Shown here: positions 11,526-22,565 of the stretch, one piece after another
Layout: every line of letters begins with the position of its first letter
Position numbering within the stretch: position 1 is the stretch's first letter
Source of the DNA: Linanthus parryae
Taxonomy: Eukaryota; Streptophyta; Magnoliopsida; Ericales; Polemoniaceae
Assembly (NCBI GenBank): GCA_023055425.1
Contig: JALGPY010000033.1
Coordinates: forward strand, 2,908,908-2,972,907
Reading direction: 5' to 3'
DNA length: 64,000 bases
Made by a program: the position numbers and the translations under genes
The notes under the pieces: model-generated
What the model was told of the DNA's origin: nothing
Databases searched by the model: none
What the model saw: only the letters and a program-made list of their open reading frames with translations

Positions 11526-12957
11526 TGTAGGGTTTTGATTCATGGATTGCGCAACGGAAGCATAATCAAATATAAAACCATGCAAAACCCTCCAAGGATC
11601 ACAAGTCAAGAGACATAACGATGGTAAGGGTTAGAAATCATAAACACACCTTTGGGTTCTCCTTGATGACTTCAAACGCGAATTGTGTCACGTTCTCTAT
11701 AGTTGATCCACGCCTAGAGTTGATCCTAGATCTCCCAACTCCTTTGGTGCTACCCCGGAAGAGGAAGAGGAAGAATAAATAACACAAAACGAGACCCAAA
11801 GGAGGGTCTCGGCCTCCTTTGGCCGACGGGGACGGGGCGGCGGCAAGGGGGCGGTTCGGGCCTCCTTGTTGCTTGCTCTCTCTCCTTTTGTTCTCTCCCA
11901 CTCTTGTTATGTTCACTTAATGAGCATAAGTTATGTGGGAAGGAAGGAAGGAAGGTCCTTTATATAGTCCAACAACTCCTTGTTAACTACCTAAAGGACT
12001 TATTCTAGTCCTACTAGAATTCAATTTAGTCCCTTCCTTGCAAATTAGTCCCTACTAAGTTTGCAAGGGTTTGCAAAGTGATCCTTCTAATTAATTAATC
12101 CAATTAATTAATTCCCAAATCTAGTTCAACTCTATATAGCGTGTGACCCCATAGGTTCTATCTAGTTGGTAGCAACTATTTGCTAATATGGAGCGGTCTC
12201 TAGCAAAACATCCATTCTAGCCAACTAATAGAATAGTCATCTTGACAACCTTTGTACAAGTAATTGTCTCATCCCTTTGTCTCTATATCCGGATTGGACA
12301 CGAGACATACAAGTCACACTCGTATATCCAATCCATAGTTTCTCGATCCATGGGAATAGCCTTATTCGTGCAAATAACATCAATATCCCATATTGATTTA
12401 TTTGAGTCTGGCCAGACATTCTATAAGCACTATCCCTCGAGTGGCCTAGGATATTTGCTCCCGTTATGTGGGAGGGACAAATCCTATCTACGTCCACTAC
12501 GATCTCTAAGCTTGCTTCTTATTGTATCCAGTACATGCCTTTATAACTACCCAGTTACGGTGTAGCGTTTAACGCTACCAAGATCACAATAATCCACAAC
12601 TAGAATATCTAGTGACTTCAAGTCTAAGGATGACAATACCATTGTACCACGAGAAGCGCTTGTGACTCAACATAACGTGTATGTAGCCTTCTCGGAGATG
12701 GGTCAATCCAGTGCAACATTCCCTAATGCACACCTATGTGTTGGATCATGATATCTCCATATCAATCCAACCCCATACTAGTATATAGATGATTGTCCCA
12801 TTTAGTCATTATACTTGACTAGGGATATTTAAGATAAACAACACAATTGTAAATCTAAGGACTTCATTATATTAAATATCCAATAAATAATAAATGAATT
12901 TCTAGCCACAAATAATTCATACTAAACTAGATTGCCTCTAGGGCATCTATTCCAACA
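11526..12957 (-). repeat. Solo copia LTR with perfect target duplication
   Basis: Read on the minus strand, it runs from TGTTGGAATA (at 12957) to CCCTACA (at 11526), 1432 bp, and matches the LTR at 712-1778 except for the segment deleted there. ACCAA flanks it on both sides (11521-11525 and 12958-12962), a perfect 5-bp target duplication with no internal region. This is the scar left when recombination between two LTRs removes the body of an element. The TATA-like TTTATATA (minus) near 11959 may be its promoter. Confidence 0.95.
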
Positions 12958-15900
12958 ACCAACACAAGACGATAATGAGTGATTAAATCCATCAAATAAG
13001 CTTAAAAATCACGTAAAATGTGCCCGGACAAGGACTCGTGCATATGAAGCTACACGTGATTAAAGAGGTCCATATTCTCTGATTTTAGACTCAACACCTT
13101 CCAAAACGTCAACAAATAGTGGAAAATGACTATAAGATATAGCTCCTAAAAGAGGCTATCAACGAGTATCTGTAATCTTAACGTGGGGAGTTATATGGTA
13201 TTAATAATAGAAACTCTCTAATTTAATTGGGGATTAACTAAGAGTTTAAATGTATTACTGGATCCGATTTATTTCTTTTCTAGAGATCCGAGTTGTAGTC
13301 CAACATAAGTGGTATCATGTGACTCACGTTTTTCAAGTCTCAAGTGTGTGGAATGTAAATTCAGGTATCTATTATTTTATATTTGATGGGTACTACTATA
13401 AAGGGTCAATTACTTTTTACCGACTTCCGGTATAGGGTAATAATGCATGTGGCCTTCCAATTTGGTTCTTACAAAATTACCCACATCTAGTTGTTATGTG
13501 GAAACAATCAACAACTGGGATACAATTTTGTTAGAAAATCTTACTCAGTCACGAGTATAATTTTCCTTCTAAAATAAAAGCATCATTTCAGAAGGAAAAA
13601 AAAACAACGATAATAAGAAGAAGATGAAAAGAAGAAAGACGCAGAAGAAGAAGAAGAAGCACAGAACAGCATAAGCAGATGGGGTTTCGGTTCACTCCCA
13701 GTCTATCCCTCAATCCTATCTCTCCCAATATCTCTCGCTCTGTCATTGGCCCTCTCTCTTCCCTCTCTATCTATGGGTTCGTTCAATCTTAGTCCTTTAT
13801 TTGGGGTTTCGATTGGTCGGAATCAGAGCTGGTGAAGATTCGATTGGGGTTAGATTTGGGGATTTATATTGTTGGATAACGGTGGTAGTAGTGGTGGTTT
13901 GGTTTGTTTTGTTTAAGAACGGTGGTGGTTGATGTGGTGGCTGCGATGATGGTGGTGGCCGGTTGCCGGAATATGGGCTTCCCTAAACCGATGAAGAGCT
14001 TACGCTTCAAATGAATTGAATTTATTCTAGATAGCATAGAGAATCTACGGGTCTTTGCTAAAGGACACCTAACTCTTCGCGTGTACCAAAAAAACTAGAG
14101 ACCTCCGAACCTAGTCTAATGCACCATACAAGCTTTTACCCTTCTGTGGGTTTTAATTTTGACAACTTAGTGACAGTCGGATGTGTTTTATGTAAGCGCG
14201 GTCCCATTCTTCATCACACTGCTCACCAAACCCTGATTCTTACACTTTCCTCACCAAATGATAGAACCAAGCTGAATTTCACCAACTTCAGGCCTCAATT
14301 TCCTCAATCCTGATATTGCACATTTCTCACGGCACTCTCATGAAAAAACTTTGAGAACCATAATAAAGCATTCAACTCGGAAATTTATGAAAACTCAAAT
14401 AAAGCATCCGATTCGTTTCTGCGTATTTTTTTTTCTGTTTGTTTTTCATTTACTTTGAATTCGATGTATCAAAATGTTACCCAATACGAAAAGAATTTTG
14501 GTGTGAGGGGCTCAATTCAAAATAAAAAATGTGTGGGTGGATAACGTTAATTCTTCATAATTCTCAAAGTTCACATCCAACACCCAATGTGGATCATATC
14601 CCTCATGCATTCAATAAAGTATACGTTCTTAAATCCACCCTATTCTCCTCAACACCAAGAGTAGTGTAATAAAAAGAATTCACGTACACCAATTAAAGCA
14701 ATCAACCCAACCTCATCTTGTGCGGAAGAGTGCCTCGCACACGACTCGCCACCTTGTGATCACGATGTAGTGACGTGAATCACCTCATGTACCAAAGTAC
14801 ATCGTCGCCTCTAGATCACCCTCTCTTCTCCTCGAGATAAAATATAGACTCATCCACTATAAAAATCATATAAAGATCCTACCCCTAACCAAACTTTCCC
14901 CCACTCACTCCCCCTATCATGACTCGTAGGACAAGGTCAATCTATCAACTATTGAAATTTTCAAGAAGGGCTCCTAGTTTCAAGTTTTTGCGAATAAAAA
15001 TGTTAATATGGATCAATAGGGTGTACTAGTGGACCAAGGGATTCGAGACATGCTAGTGGGGATCATTTCCAGTGCTATTAGTGTCGGTGATGTTTTCCAT
15101 TTCCTTTTAAACAATGTAAAAATTTATGTATGTCAAATGATCCCCCGATCATGGAGCATATTTTTCTTGAGGACTGTAGGGTTCTTTCCTCACCCATTTT
15201 GGCAGCCTTGCCTTAGTTCCTTTTAATGAATCCTTGCTATAGAAGATTCAAAAGTATAGATTTATTGTAAATTTCCTATAGAACTCTCTTTCTTGAAAAT
15301 CATGTAATCTCACTCAAGAAATAGAGGGCTAGGGTTCTAAGAAAAGAACGGATGTGATTCACCACTAGGTGTGAGAAAGAAAGAGAAATTCTCCTCCAAA
15401 CCCTTTAGGGTTCAGCCAAAATAGGAGAGAGTGTGTTCTCATCCCGCATCCTGGCTTGGTGTTCGTGCATCTCCTGTTTTTGGATTCGTCCATGTGTATC
15501 CTTCGCTTTTTGCGTTTTGATTTAGAATAATCTATTTTGTTTCTTTGTTATGTGGTTGTCAGTCTTCTTATTCATTTGATTCAGAAGCTTATTTATATTC
15601 TAGAAGTTTTAGGAACAATTTATATTCATTGTTAAGTCAGTGCTAAATTCCTCTTTCTGCAGATCTAGAACTTATATCGTTTCTATCTACCAGATTCAAG
15701 AATAGCCATAAACGCTTCTATGTTTATAATCTACATAAATTGAAATTGTTCTTACATTTTGATTTTTAGTTCAATTTGTTTTTAAGACGTCCTCTTCCTA
15801 TAGGCGTCTCGCAGATCTTGAAATTTTTTATTATCTTTCAAATAATTTGAACCTCATAGGTTACCAAACCCGTTACAAATTTTTTCGCTGGGCATATTCT

Positions 15901-17228
15901 TCCGACCTTAATCTTAAAGTCAGTGTGTAGATCTTGAAACTAAAGTTGTATTGAACTGTTTATTGATCTAATGCTCAAGATCTGAGTTGTGTGCCCTTAT
16001 AGCGAGTTTTCCGTAAACTCTTAGCGTTTTCTAGAGTTGTGTTGCATGTACCTGCGCGTCTAGCATATGTAGCATTATCCATATATTCTTTTCCTAATGG
16101 TTCTATTGTTTCATCTTTACTAGTTTCACATAGAGTTGCTTCACTTGACAAACTACAACGGAAACATCATGTTGTGCAAGTTGAGTAAAAGGCTCTATTG
16201 CGTCTTCAGGTAACTAGTTCGACGTATTGGGCTAGTGCGTTATTTCCCAAGTACATTCAAGGAAGTACTTGGATTGCCACCATGTGGTGGTGCTATACAA
16301 GATATGTAGAAGCTAGGCAGTAAAATGTATAGTGTTGGCTAGCTGTTTCATGTGATAGCTCGTATGCATCTTGTATCAGACGGTTTCATGCAATAAAATT
16401 GTCTAGCACTGGTTGGATCTAGCAAGTGGGTTTTCTTTATCCTAACTGGGCTTCTCTGGGAGATTTTCCAGTAAAGGTTTTCCGGCGGTATAAAACTTGG
16501 TGTATCGTGACTTGTCTCTTTTATAACAGTTTACGTCTATCTACATTATAGTTATATTGCTAACATCTTGTCAAGTTATCTTTACGCTACCTCTTGCTTG
16601 TATAAATTGGATCTTATTACATTGTTAATTGTCGCTTCTATTAAGAAGCAATGCCCGTTCAATAGAAATTTAGTTTTGGGATTTGTTCGTATACATTGGT
16701 GGACACACTCATACTCATGTGCTTATTATCATCCACGTGACTCTTTATCAACTTATAACCCACTCCATATTTGTTTATATACAAACAACACCACTTACGA
16801 ATACGAAATTTCCATTTGATTATTTGGTTGACTGATTTTGTACAATTCATAGTGAGATTAGCAAGATTGTAATTAATGAATTAGATGGGCTTAAACGGAT
16901 AATTGATACTAGTATGTGCAAGCAAAGTTGTCCCACAAAATTGGGTCGAACACATGAAGACGTGTGTATTTGTATAGAATTGAGATGGGGTGATTTGGCT
17001 CCACATTGGTGCATTTGCCTGTGTAGCCGTTGCCGGGGCAGATAATTCTCAAAATTGTATTCGGGAGGAAATTCCACAAACTAACAGAGCGAATGCACAT
17101 AAGGGTGTAAGTAATAACATGTTTGGTAGTCGTAAGGTGTGTAAATGAGGTTTCTTAAACTAGGAGGGTTGTATGTGAAACTCTATCCCAAACTGAAGGG
17201 TGTAAATAAAAGTTACCATGTACGCAAT
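12958..17228. other. Largely unassigned intergenic region
   Basis: No gene can be supported. A GAA-rich stretch at 13615-13662 precedes a 37-codon serine-rich ORF (13679-13792) followed by TTTCGAT-rich sequence. It resembles the 5' end of a plant gene, but no further exon is evident. The stretch 15300-15450 resembles the end of a retrotransposon LTR or leader (CTAGGGTTCTAAG and AGGGTTCAGCC), unproven. Small ORFs at 16568-17100 show no family features. The last 200 bases are probably the promoter side of the nucleoredoxin-like gene. Confidence 0.45.
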
Positions 17229-17236
17229 TATATATA
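17229..17236 (+). promoter_or_regulatory. TATA-like box of the nucleoredoxin-like gene
   Basis: TATATATA lies 173 bases upstream of the chosen ATG at 17410. With a start site about 30 bases downstream, the 5' leader would be about 150 bases, which is ordinary for a plant gene. The assignment rests on position and motif only. Confidence 0.5.
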
Positions 17237-17409
17237 GATCAGTGGTAAACCCTCGCACCCCGAACTCCCTCAAACCACAGCCCAAGCCGCGGACGAAAAC
17301 CAAACCACCAGCTCCGGTCTCGAACTCTTCATCTTTCCGTCGCTCTCTGTGCCACGTCTACCACGAAGATTGCATACATAAAATCACGTGTCTGTGTCTC
17401 TGTATAACG

Positions 17410-19468
17410 ATGGTAGTCGGAAAATCGTTCGATGTTTTTGGTCTTCTCTCCACACCAGGAAGAGATTTTCTTGTTCGCAACAATGGAGATCAGGTAATTG
17501 TTTTTCACAAGTGCTTCTCTTTTCCTCTTTCAACGTTGTACTATACATCTGAATTCTATTTACTTGATCTTACACTACCTCCGTTCCTTTCTGTATGGTC
17601 CTGGGCTGAAAGTAACTGAGTTACTTTGACTTGGTGATTTGGATGATTAAACGATGCAATTTTTTGACAATTTTTGTATGGTGTTGTAGACTAAAGTTAC
17701 TATGCAAAGATTTCCTAATTATTGTATTGTTTTGCTAATCAAATCACCAAAATAGTTACAAAAAGTGAAGTAACCTATAGTGTCTCCAGCAAGTTATTTA
17801 CAAAGAATAACACTTTTTCTAGCAGGTCGGTATTAAATCTCTTATTGGGAAGACTATTGGAATCTATTTTGTCCCACTTAAAGAGAAGACGAAGGGAAAA
17901 TTCGATGAAACAAAGGATCTGATACATTGTTACAATAATTACAATCCATCTGGCAAATTCCAAGTGGTTCTTGTTGCAGTTGTTGACGATGCAGATTTCG
18001 ACCAAAATAAAGATAGAGAGATGTTTCGGAATTGCTTCTCTAAGATGCCATGGCTTGCTATTCCATGCGAAGACATTGAATCAAGAAAAAAATTAGCACA
18101 TTTAGATTCTTTATATAAATATAGACCAAGTTGTACGATCCTTGACCCTGGTGGAACAATACTAACTCATGATGGACTTCGTGATCTTAGCGTGTACGGA
18201 AATGAGTGTTTCCAGTTTACACCAGAGCGTTTTGAAGAATTAAAAATGGAAGATGACAAAGTGCGGAGAGAGGCTACTCTGACTAGCCTTTTGACTTCTT
18301 CGGATCGAGACTATTTGATAGACAGAAAAGGAAGAAAGGTACGAAGGCATATATATACACACAATTTCAGAAGAACACACACTCACAAAGAGATCTGAAT
18401 TCATTCCATATTTTTTTTCTTCTAATGCTAACATTAAATTTCATTGTTATTTGAAGGTACCTGCACGTGAATTGGAAGGCAGTGTTGTGGGAGTTTTTTT
18501 TTTTTTTTTTTATAAAAAGAATATTCTTAAAAGCTATTTTGCTTATTTGGCAAAAATATACGAAACATTGAGAAATAGAGGTGAAAAGTTTGAGATTGTT
18601 ATGGTAAACACCAATAGCTTGAAGCCCGACGAGATAGGATTCATAAAGGCGTCTCAGAAAATGCCCTGGTTGGCATGGCCATTGAGTGATAAGAAGTACA
18701 AAAGACTGGTTCGATTATTATATGTTATTTCTCACTGTATGGTCATGATTGGACCAAACATGGAATTCATAGACGAATATGGTCTCGACATCATCAATGA
18801 GTATGGAATCGGGGCATATCCTTTCACACAAAAGAGTGCTGCTCACTTGGAAGTTGCAAAAATGAAAGAAAAATCACTGGTGTCCGTCCTGATGTCTTAC
18901 GGTCACCAACATGTTATGAGCAAGACTGGAACCAAGGTAAATAGTATTCACACATTGAAAATTTGATTTATAGTCTTTAGCGAAGTAGGGAATTACCGAT
19001 ATTTTATGTTTTGATTTCTGATGAATGTTGTTACACCACTGTATTCAGGTTGACGTTTCGGAGCTACAAGGAAAGAGCATCGCGCTTTTCATGGGAGCTT
19101 TATCTTGCAAGGCCTGCAATGATTTTCTCGTCAAACTTATAGAGTGGTATTGGCAAATTAAAATGAAAGATCACACTTTTGAGATTATTTACGTATCGTG
19201 TGATAAAGACGCAGACTCGTATAATCAGAACTATTTTAAGATGCCATGGTTAGCACTCCCATTCCAGAAGGCCTGCAACAGGGAAGTTTACAATGCATAC
19301 AAACATGAAATTCCACTTCTTATTGCTTTTGGGTCAGATGGTAGATTTCTCACAAAGAAGGCCAGGGTAAAATTGCTGATACATGGGTTAGACGCTTATC
19401 CATTCAATGATGACGAACTTTTGGAGGACACGTTGGGTGAAATTATTTCGTTGTGTAATATGTTTTGA
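17410..19468 (+). CDS. Nucleoredoxin-like protein, four exons (about 498 aa)
   Basis: Exons are 17410-17493, 17826-18338, 18457-18936 and 19049-19468. All introns have GT-AG ends (CAG|GTAATT, AAG|GTACGA, AAG|GTAAAT) and all lie in phase 0, one per domain boundary. The ATG at 17410 starts the family N-terminus (LLSTPGRDFLVRNNGDQV). Three thioredoxin-like repeats follow, each with the nucleoredoxin signature KMPWLA(I/W/L)P. Nucleoredoxins are disulphide reductases of cytosol and nucleus. Here only the third repeat keeps a CxxC-like site (SCKAC); the first has no cysteine there, and the second has an 18-T run encoding FFFFF (18494-18511). The protein stops before the cysteine-rich C-terminal domain of many plant relatives. 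It may be a divergent paralogue or a gene in early decay. The reading frame is open throughout. Confidence 0.88.
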
Positions 19469-19579
19469 AACGAGCAGTGAGCGATGCGTATTCTTGTAGA
19501 TCTTTTAAGGACATCCCAACAGTCTGATTCATCATATATGTACAATGTGACAATATTTCCATTTTTCATATATATTTAC

Positions 19580-19580
<1 letters not shown>

Positions 19581-19651
<71 letters not shown>
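19581..19651 (+). repeat. (TTA)n microsatellite
   Basis: About 23 uninterrupted TTA units lie 110 bases after the nucleoredoxin-like stop codon, probably in or near its 3' untranslated region. Confidence 0.95.
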
Positions 19652-19652
<1 letters not shown>

Positions 19653-20297
19653 GTTATTGTTTTTGAAAAAGGAAGCTTTGATTCAAAAAAGAAGGCTATC
19701 TCAGCCAAAATACATCAAGGAGGAAAACCTCAACTGCAGACAGAGAGTTGCAAGGCTCTTTTCGCCTACGTTACCTCGACTTGGCAGAATAGGCAAAGTA
19801 CCGGGTCGATACGATTCGACTCGGGTTCGGTTATTGGATGTGTGGTGGATTCGTGGAGGAGGTATCCCGACGCGGCTGGGGCGGTGGAGCAGTAGAGGCC
19901 ATCACCGCAGGCGGAGAAGACGACTATTTCCGTCGCTTCGTGGCTTCGACGGAAGAGAGAGAGAGAAGAAACCTTCTTTCAGATCTGTTTTGGATAAGAG
20001 AGACGTGTGTGGCTGTGCTTCTTACTTTCTCCTCGATTGTGTCTGAGAGTACATGTGAGTGTAATTTTCTAAAAGACCTAAAATACCCTTAAATATGAAG
20101 TAACTACATTTGTACTGGAGGGTAGTTTTGTAATTTGAGAATTGTGTTTATGTCAATTGTAAATCAGATGTGTGACACAACTGTCATTTTCTTCTTCTTT
20201 TTACTTTCTCAGTAGTTTAAACCAAATGACTCAGAAAGATACGTGTCTTAAACTTTATCTTGCGCTGATTTTTCTTATGTGAAGTAGTACTGATATG
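19652..20297. other. Unassigned, no gene seen
   Basis: Arginine-rich ORFs at 19651-20092 have no recognisable domain and look like chance products of GC-rich sequence containing GAGA tracts. I see no support for a gene. Confidence 0.4.
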
Positions 20298-21261
20298 CTA
20301 ATTTACTAATAATAATATTATTATTATTATTTTAATATTTATATACCATATCCCTGTACCCGTATCCAAATTTTGGATACTTATATATGTCGAGTCTCCG
20401 GATCCTACTTTTAGAGGATTGTGCGAATCCGACCTCCGAATGCACATCGGATATGACACCCGCACCCGAGTCCATGTAACGTAGCTTTTAGCACAACAAT
20501 GAGCCAAAACATTTAACTCCCTTCTAATAGAAGGAAAAAAACAAAGATCAAAGGATCCAGAAAGTGATTTGCAGTCCTCAACTAATGCCCAGATAGCACA
20601 AGCAGAGGAGCCAAAATTCGAGTTCAGAGCATCCATCATGACCTTAGGATCTGTGCAGAACTCAACTCTTCTATAGTGCAGATTTTTAGCACACAAAATT
20701 GCATCTCTATTTGCCAATCCCTCAAGAACCGAAGGATCAACACTGTTGAGGATCACTCTTGAGCTGCTAAGAATCACTTCATCCTTCTCATTAATCATAA
20801 CAAATGCAGCACAGCCCATCTTTGAAACAATATTTAAAGCAGCATCAGAAAAATCTCTAATTTCAACATTGCGTGGCTGAACCTGAATTGGGAAAGAATC
20901 ACTGTGGGCTCTCTTACTGATCAGCTCAACTCCAAAATACTCATAAAACTTAGCCAAAGCTTTTGTGAGAACTTGTTGGGGACTCCATCTTATGGCATTG
21001 AAAACTAAATAATTTCTGGATCTCCATAATTCCCAACAAATGTGGGCAAAAGTCCCTTTGATCTTATCACCTTCAGCCTCATTGTTTGAAAATTTATTAA
21101 TTGTTGACCACCACTGAGCTAAGTTTAAGTCAGATGAAAAATCCCTTATGAATCTAAGAGGAGATAAAACCATACAATTTTTGCAAAAGAGTAATCTCTC
21201 AAGAGATTGATATCAGTCTTAAAACATTCACCACATACCTGGAAAATAGTAGTATTATTTA
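20298..21261 (-). pseudogene. LINE (non-LTR) fragment: zinc motif remnant and RNase H
   Basis: On the minus strand, a remnant of the zinc-binding segment that follows plant LINE reverse transcriptases (VCGECFKTDINLL near 21200) is followed, after a frame change near 21170, by a 291-codon ORF. It contains WELWRSRNYLVFN and then an RNase H-like domain of the plant LINE type, with FSDAALN (first Asp), LEGLANRDAI (Glu), TDPKVMMDAL (Asp) and RRELNVLAHCCAK. The minus-strand 3' end runs into an AAT/TAA-rich tract (20298-20330), typical of LINE tails. The fragment is truncated on its 5' side by the TIR element starting at 21262. Reverse transcriptase and endonuclease parts are missing. Confidence 0.75.
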
Positions 21262-22481
21262 AAGCATCTCCCATAGTGCACCAAATCCTATATTTGATAG
21301 TAAAATTTGGTGTTTTCGGCCTCCAACAACAAATCACCAAATCACAAAAAAATGGTGAGTTTTTTGTCGGCCTCCCACAGTCGTTGACCAAAAAAACACC
21401 ATATCACCAAATCCTATATTTGGTGTAGCTTTTGTGAAATGGTGAAGTGCATCTCCCACAGTACCCTCAAATCCTATCCTATATCACCGAATCATATTTT
21501 TACCATCAAATTTGATGGCAAAAATAGAATTTGGTGTAATCTACACCAAATTTTTAATTAGTGTTTAGGGCATGTTTTCACATTAGTTTCATGGTAATTA
21601 TATGCTCTAATGTAATAGTGTAGCATTTCGTTTTTACAGTATATATGCGATCCATTTTTCTTCTCCCACTTTGTATAATATGCTTTTGAGCCATAGCGTG
21701 TTACATCATATTTTCAGCATCATGATGCGGGATGATAAAATGAAATAACTAATGTAGTTGCAACAGGTTTGACCGAACATAATACACTGATGTTAAATTT
21801 CAAGAACTTCAGTAACCTTCTTGTACATATTTCCATTTAGTATGACATGCAAATATATAAAATTATAAAGAAAATTTGAACCCCCCTCCCCCAAATGAGA
21901 CTGAAGTGGGAACAAATTCACAGAAAGACTTACCTGAACTATTAAGTGTGTGCAGACAATTGATTAGTGTTAAAAATATTTTTAACGACTAATATTATTA
22001 ATCTTAGTGATAAAAATAAAATATAAACAAAAATGACGACAGGAATAATGCATTATTTATAAACCAATGAGCTCATAAAGAACTAAGAAGAAGACTCATT
22101 GCACACTTATGGGATAATCATGGTCAAATAGATCAGACTGGTTAATTTTAGATTTTTGAATTGTTATTTAATCATTTTAAAATTTCGTGTAATATTATTT
22201 TGGAAATAAATTTCTTTTTTTATTTTGATAGTTATGAAGTTCATGATTTAGTGATAAATTTGATGATTTGTTGTGGGGGGCTAAAAATACCATTCTCTAA
22301 ATATGATGAAATGGTGAAATGGCTATTTGATGTAAGATTTGTTGAAAACACCAAAAGTGATATTTTTCCACCAAATATGGTGAAATGGTACTTTTGAGGG
22401 TTAACTGTGGAGGTCAAACTATTTTTCTCCCCCAAATATAGGATTTTGTGTAAAATTTGATATCAACTGTGGGAGATGCTC
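21262..22481. mobile_element. TIR element 1 (PIF/Harbinger-like, non-autonomous), 1220 bp
   Basis: The ends are inverted repeats, AAGCATCTCCCATAG on the left and, reversed, GAGCATCTCCCACAG on the right. They are flanked by TTA (21259-21261 and 22482-22484), the usual PIF/Harbinger target duplication. Long arms rich in CACCAAAT/ATTTGGTG are arranged in opposite orientation at the two ends. No transposase ORF is present. A further GCATCTCCCACAG inside (near 21449) hints at an internal rearrangement. Superfamily is inferred from the TTA site only. Confidence 0.7.
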
Positions 22482-22484
22482 TTA

Positions 22485-22565
22485 GAGCATCTTTCACAAT
22501 GCACCAAATTCTATATTTGATGGTAAAATTTGGTATTTTTTTTGTCTTCCACAACAAATCACCAA
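22485..22565. mobile_element. TIR element 2, left part
   Basis: The left end GAGCATCTTTCACA follows the same TTA (22482-22484) that closes element 1. The element is interrupted by the Tekay-like insertion and continues at 34400-35191. Confidence 0.72.

Noticed and set aside
13679..13792. 37-codon serine-rich ORF after a GAA-rich leader
   Set aside because: It looks like a first exon with a targeting peptide, but no clear donor or following exon could be found, so it is not listed as a gene.
19651..20092. Possible small arginine-rich protein gene
   Set aside because: Two overlapping frames are equally open and no conserved motif is present.
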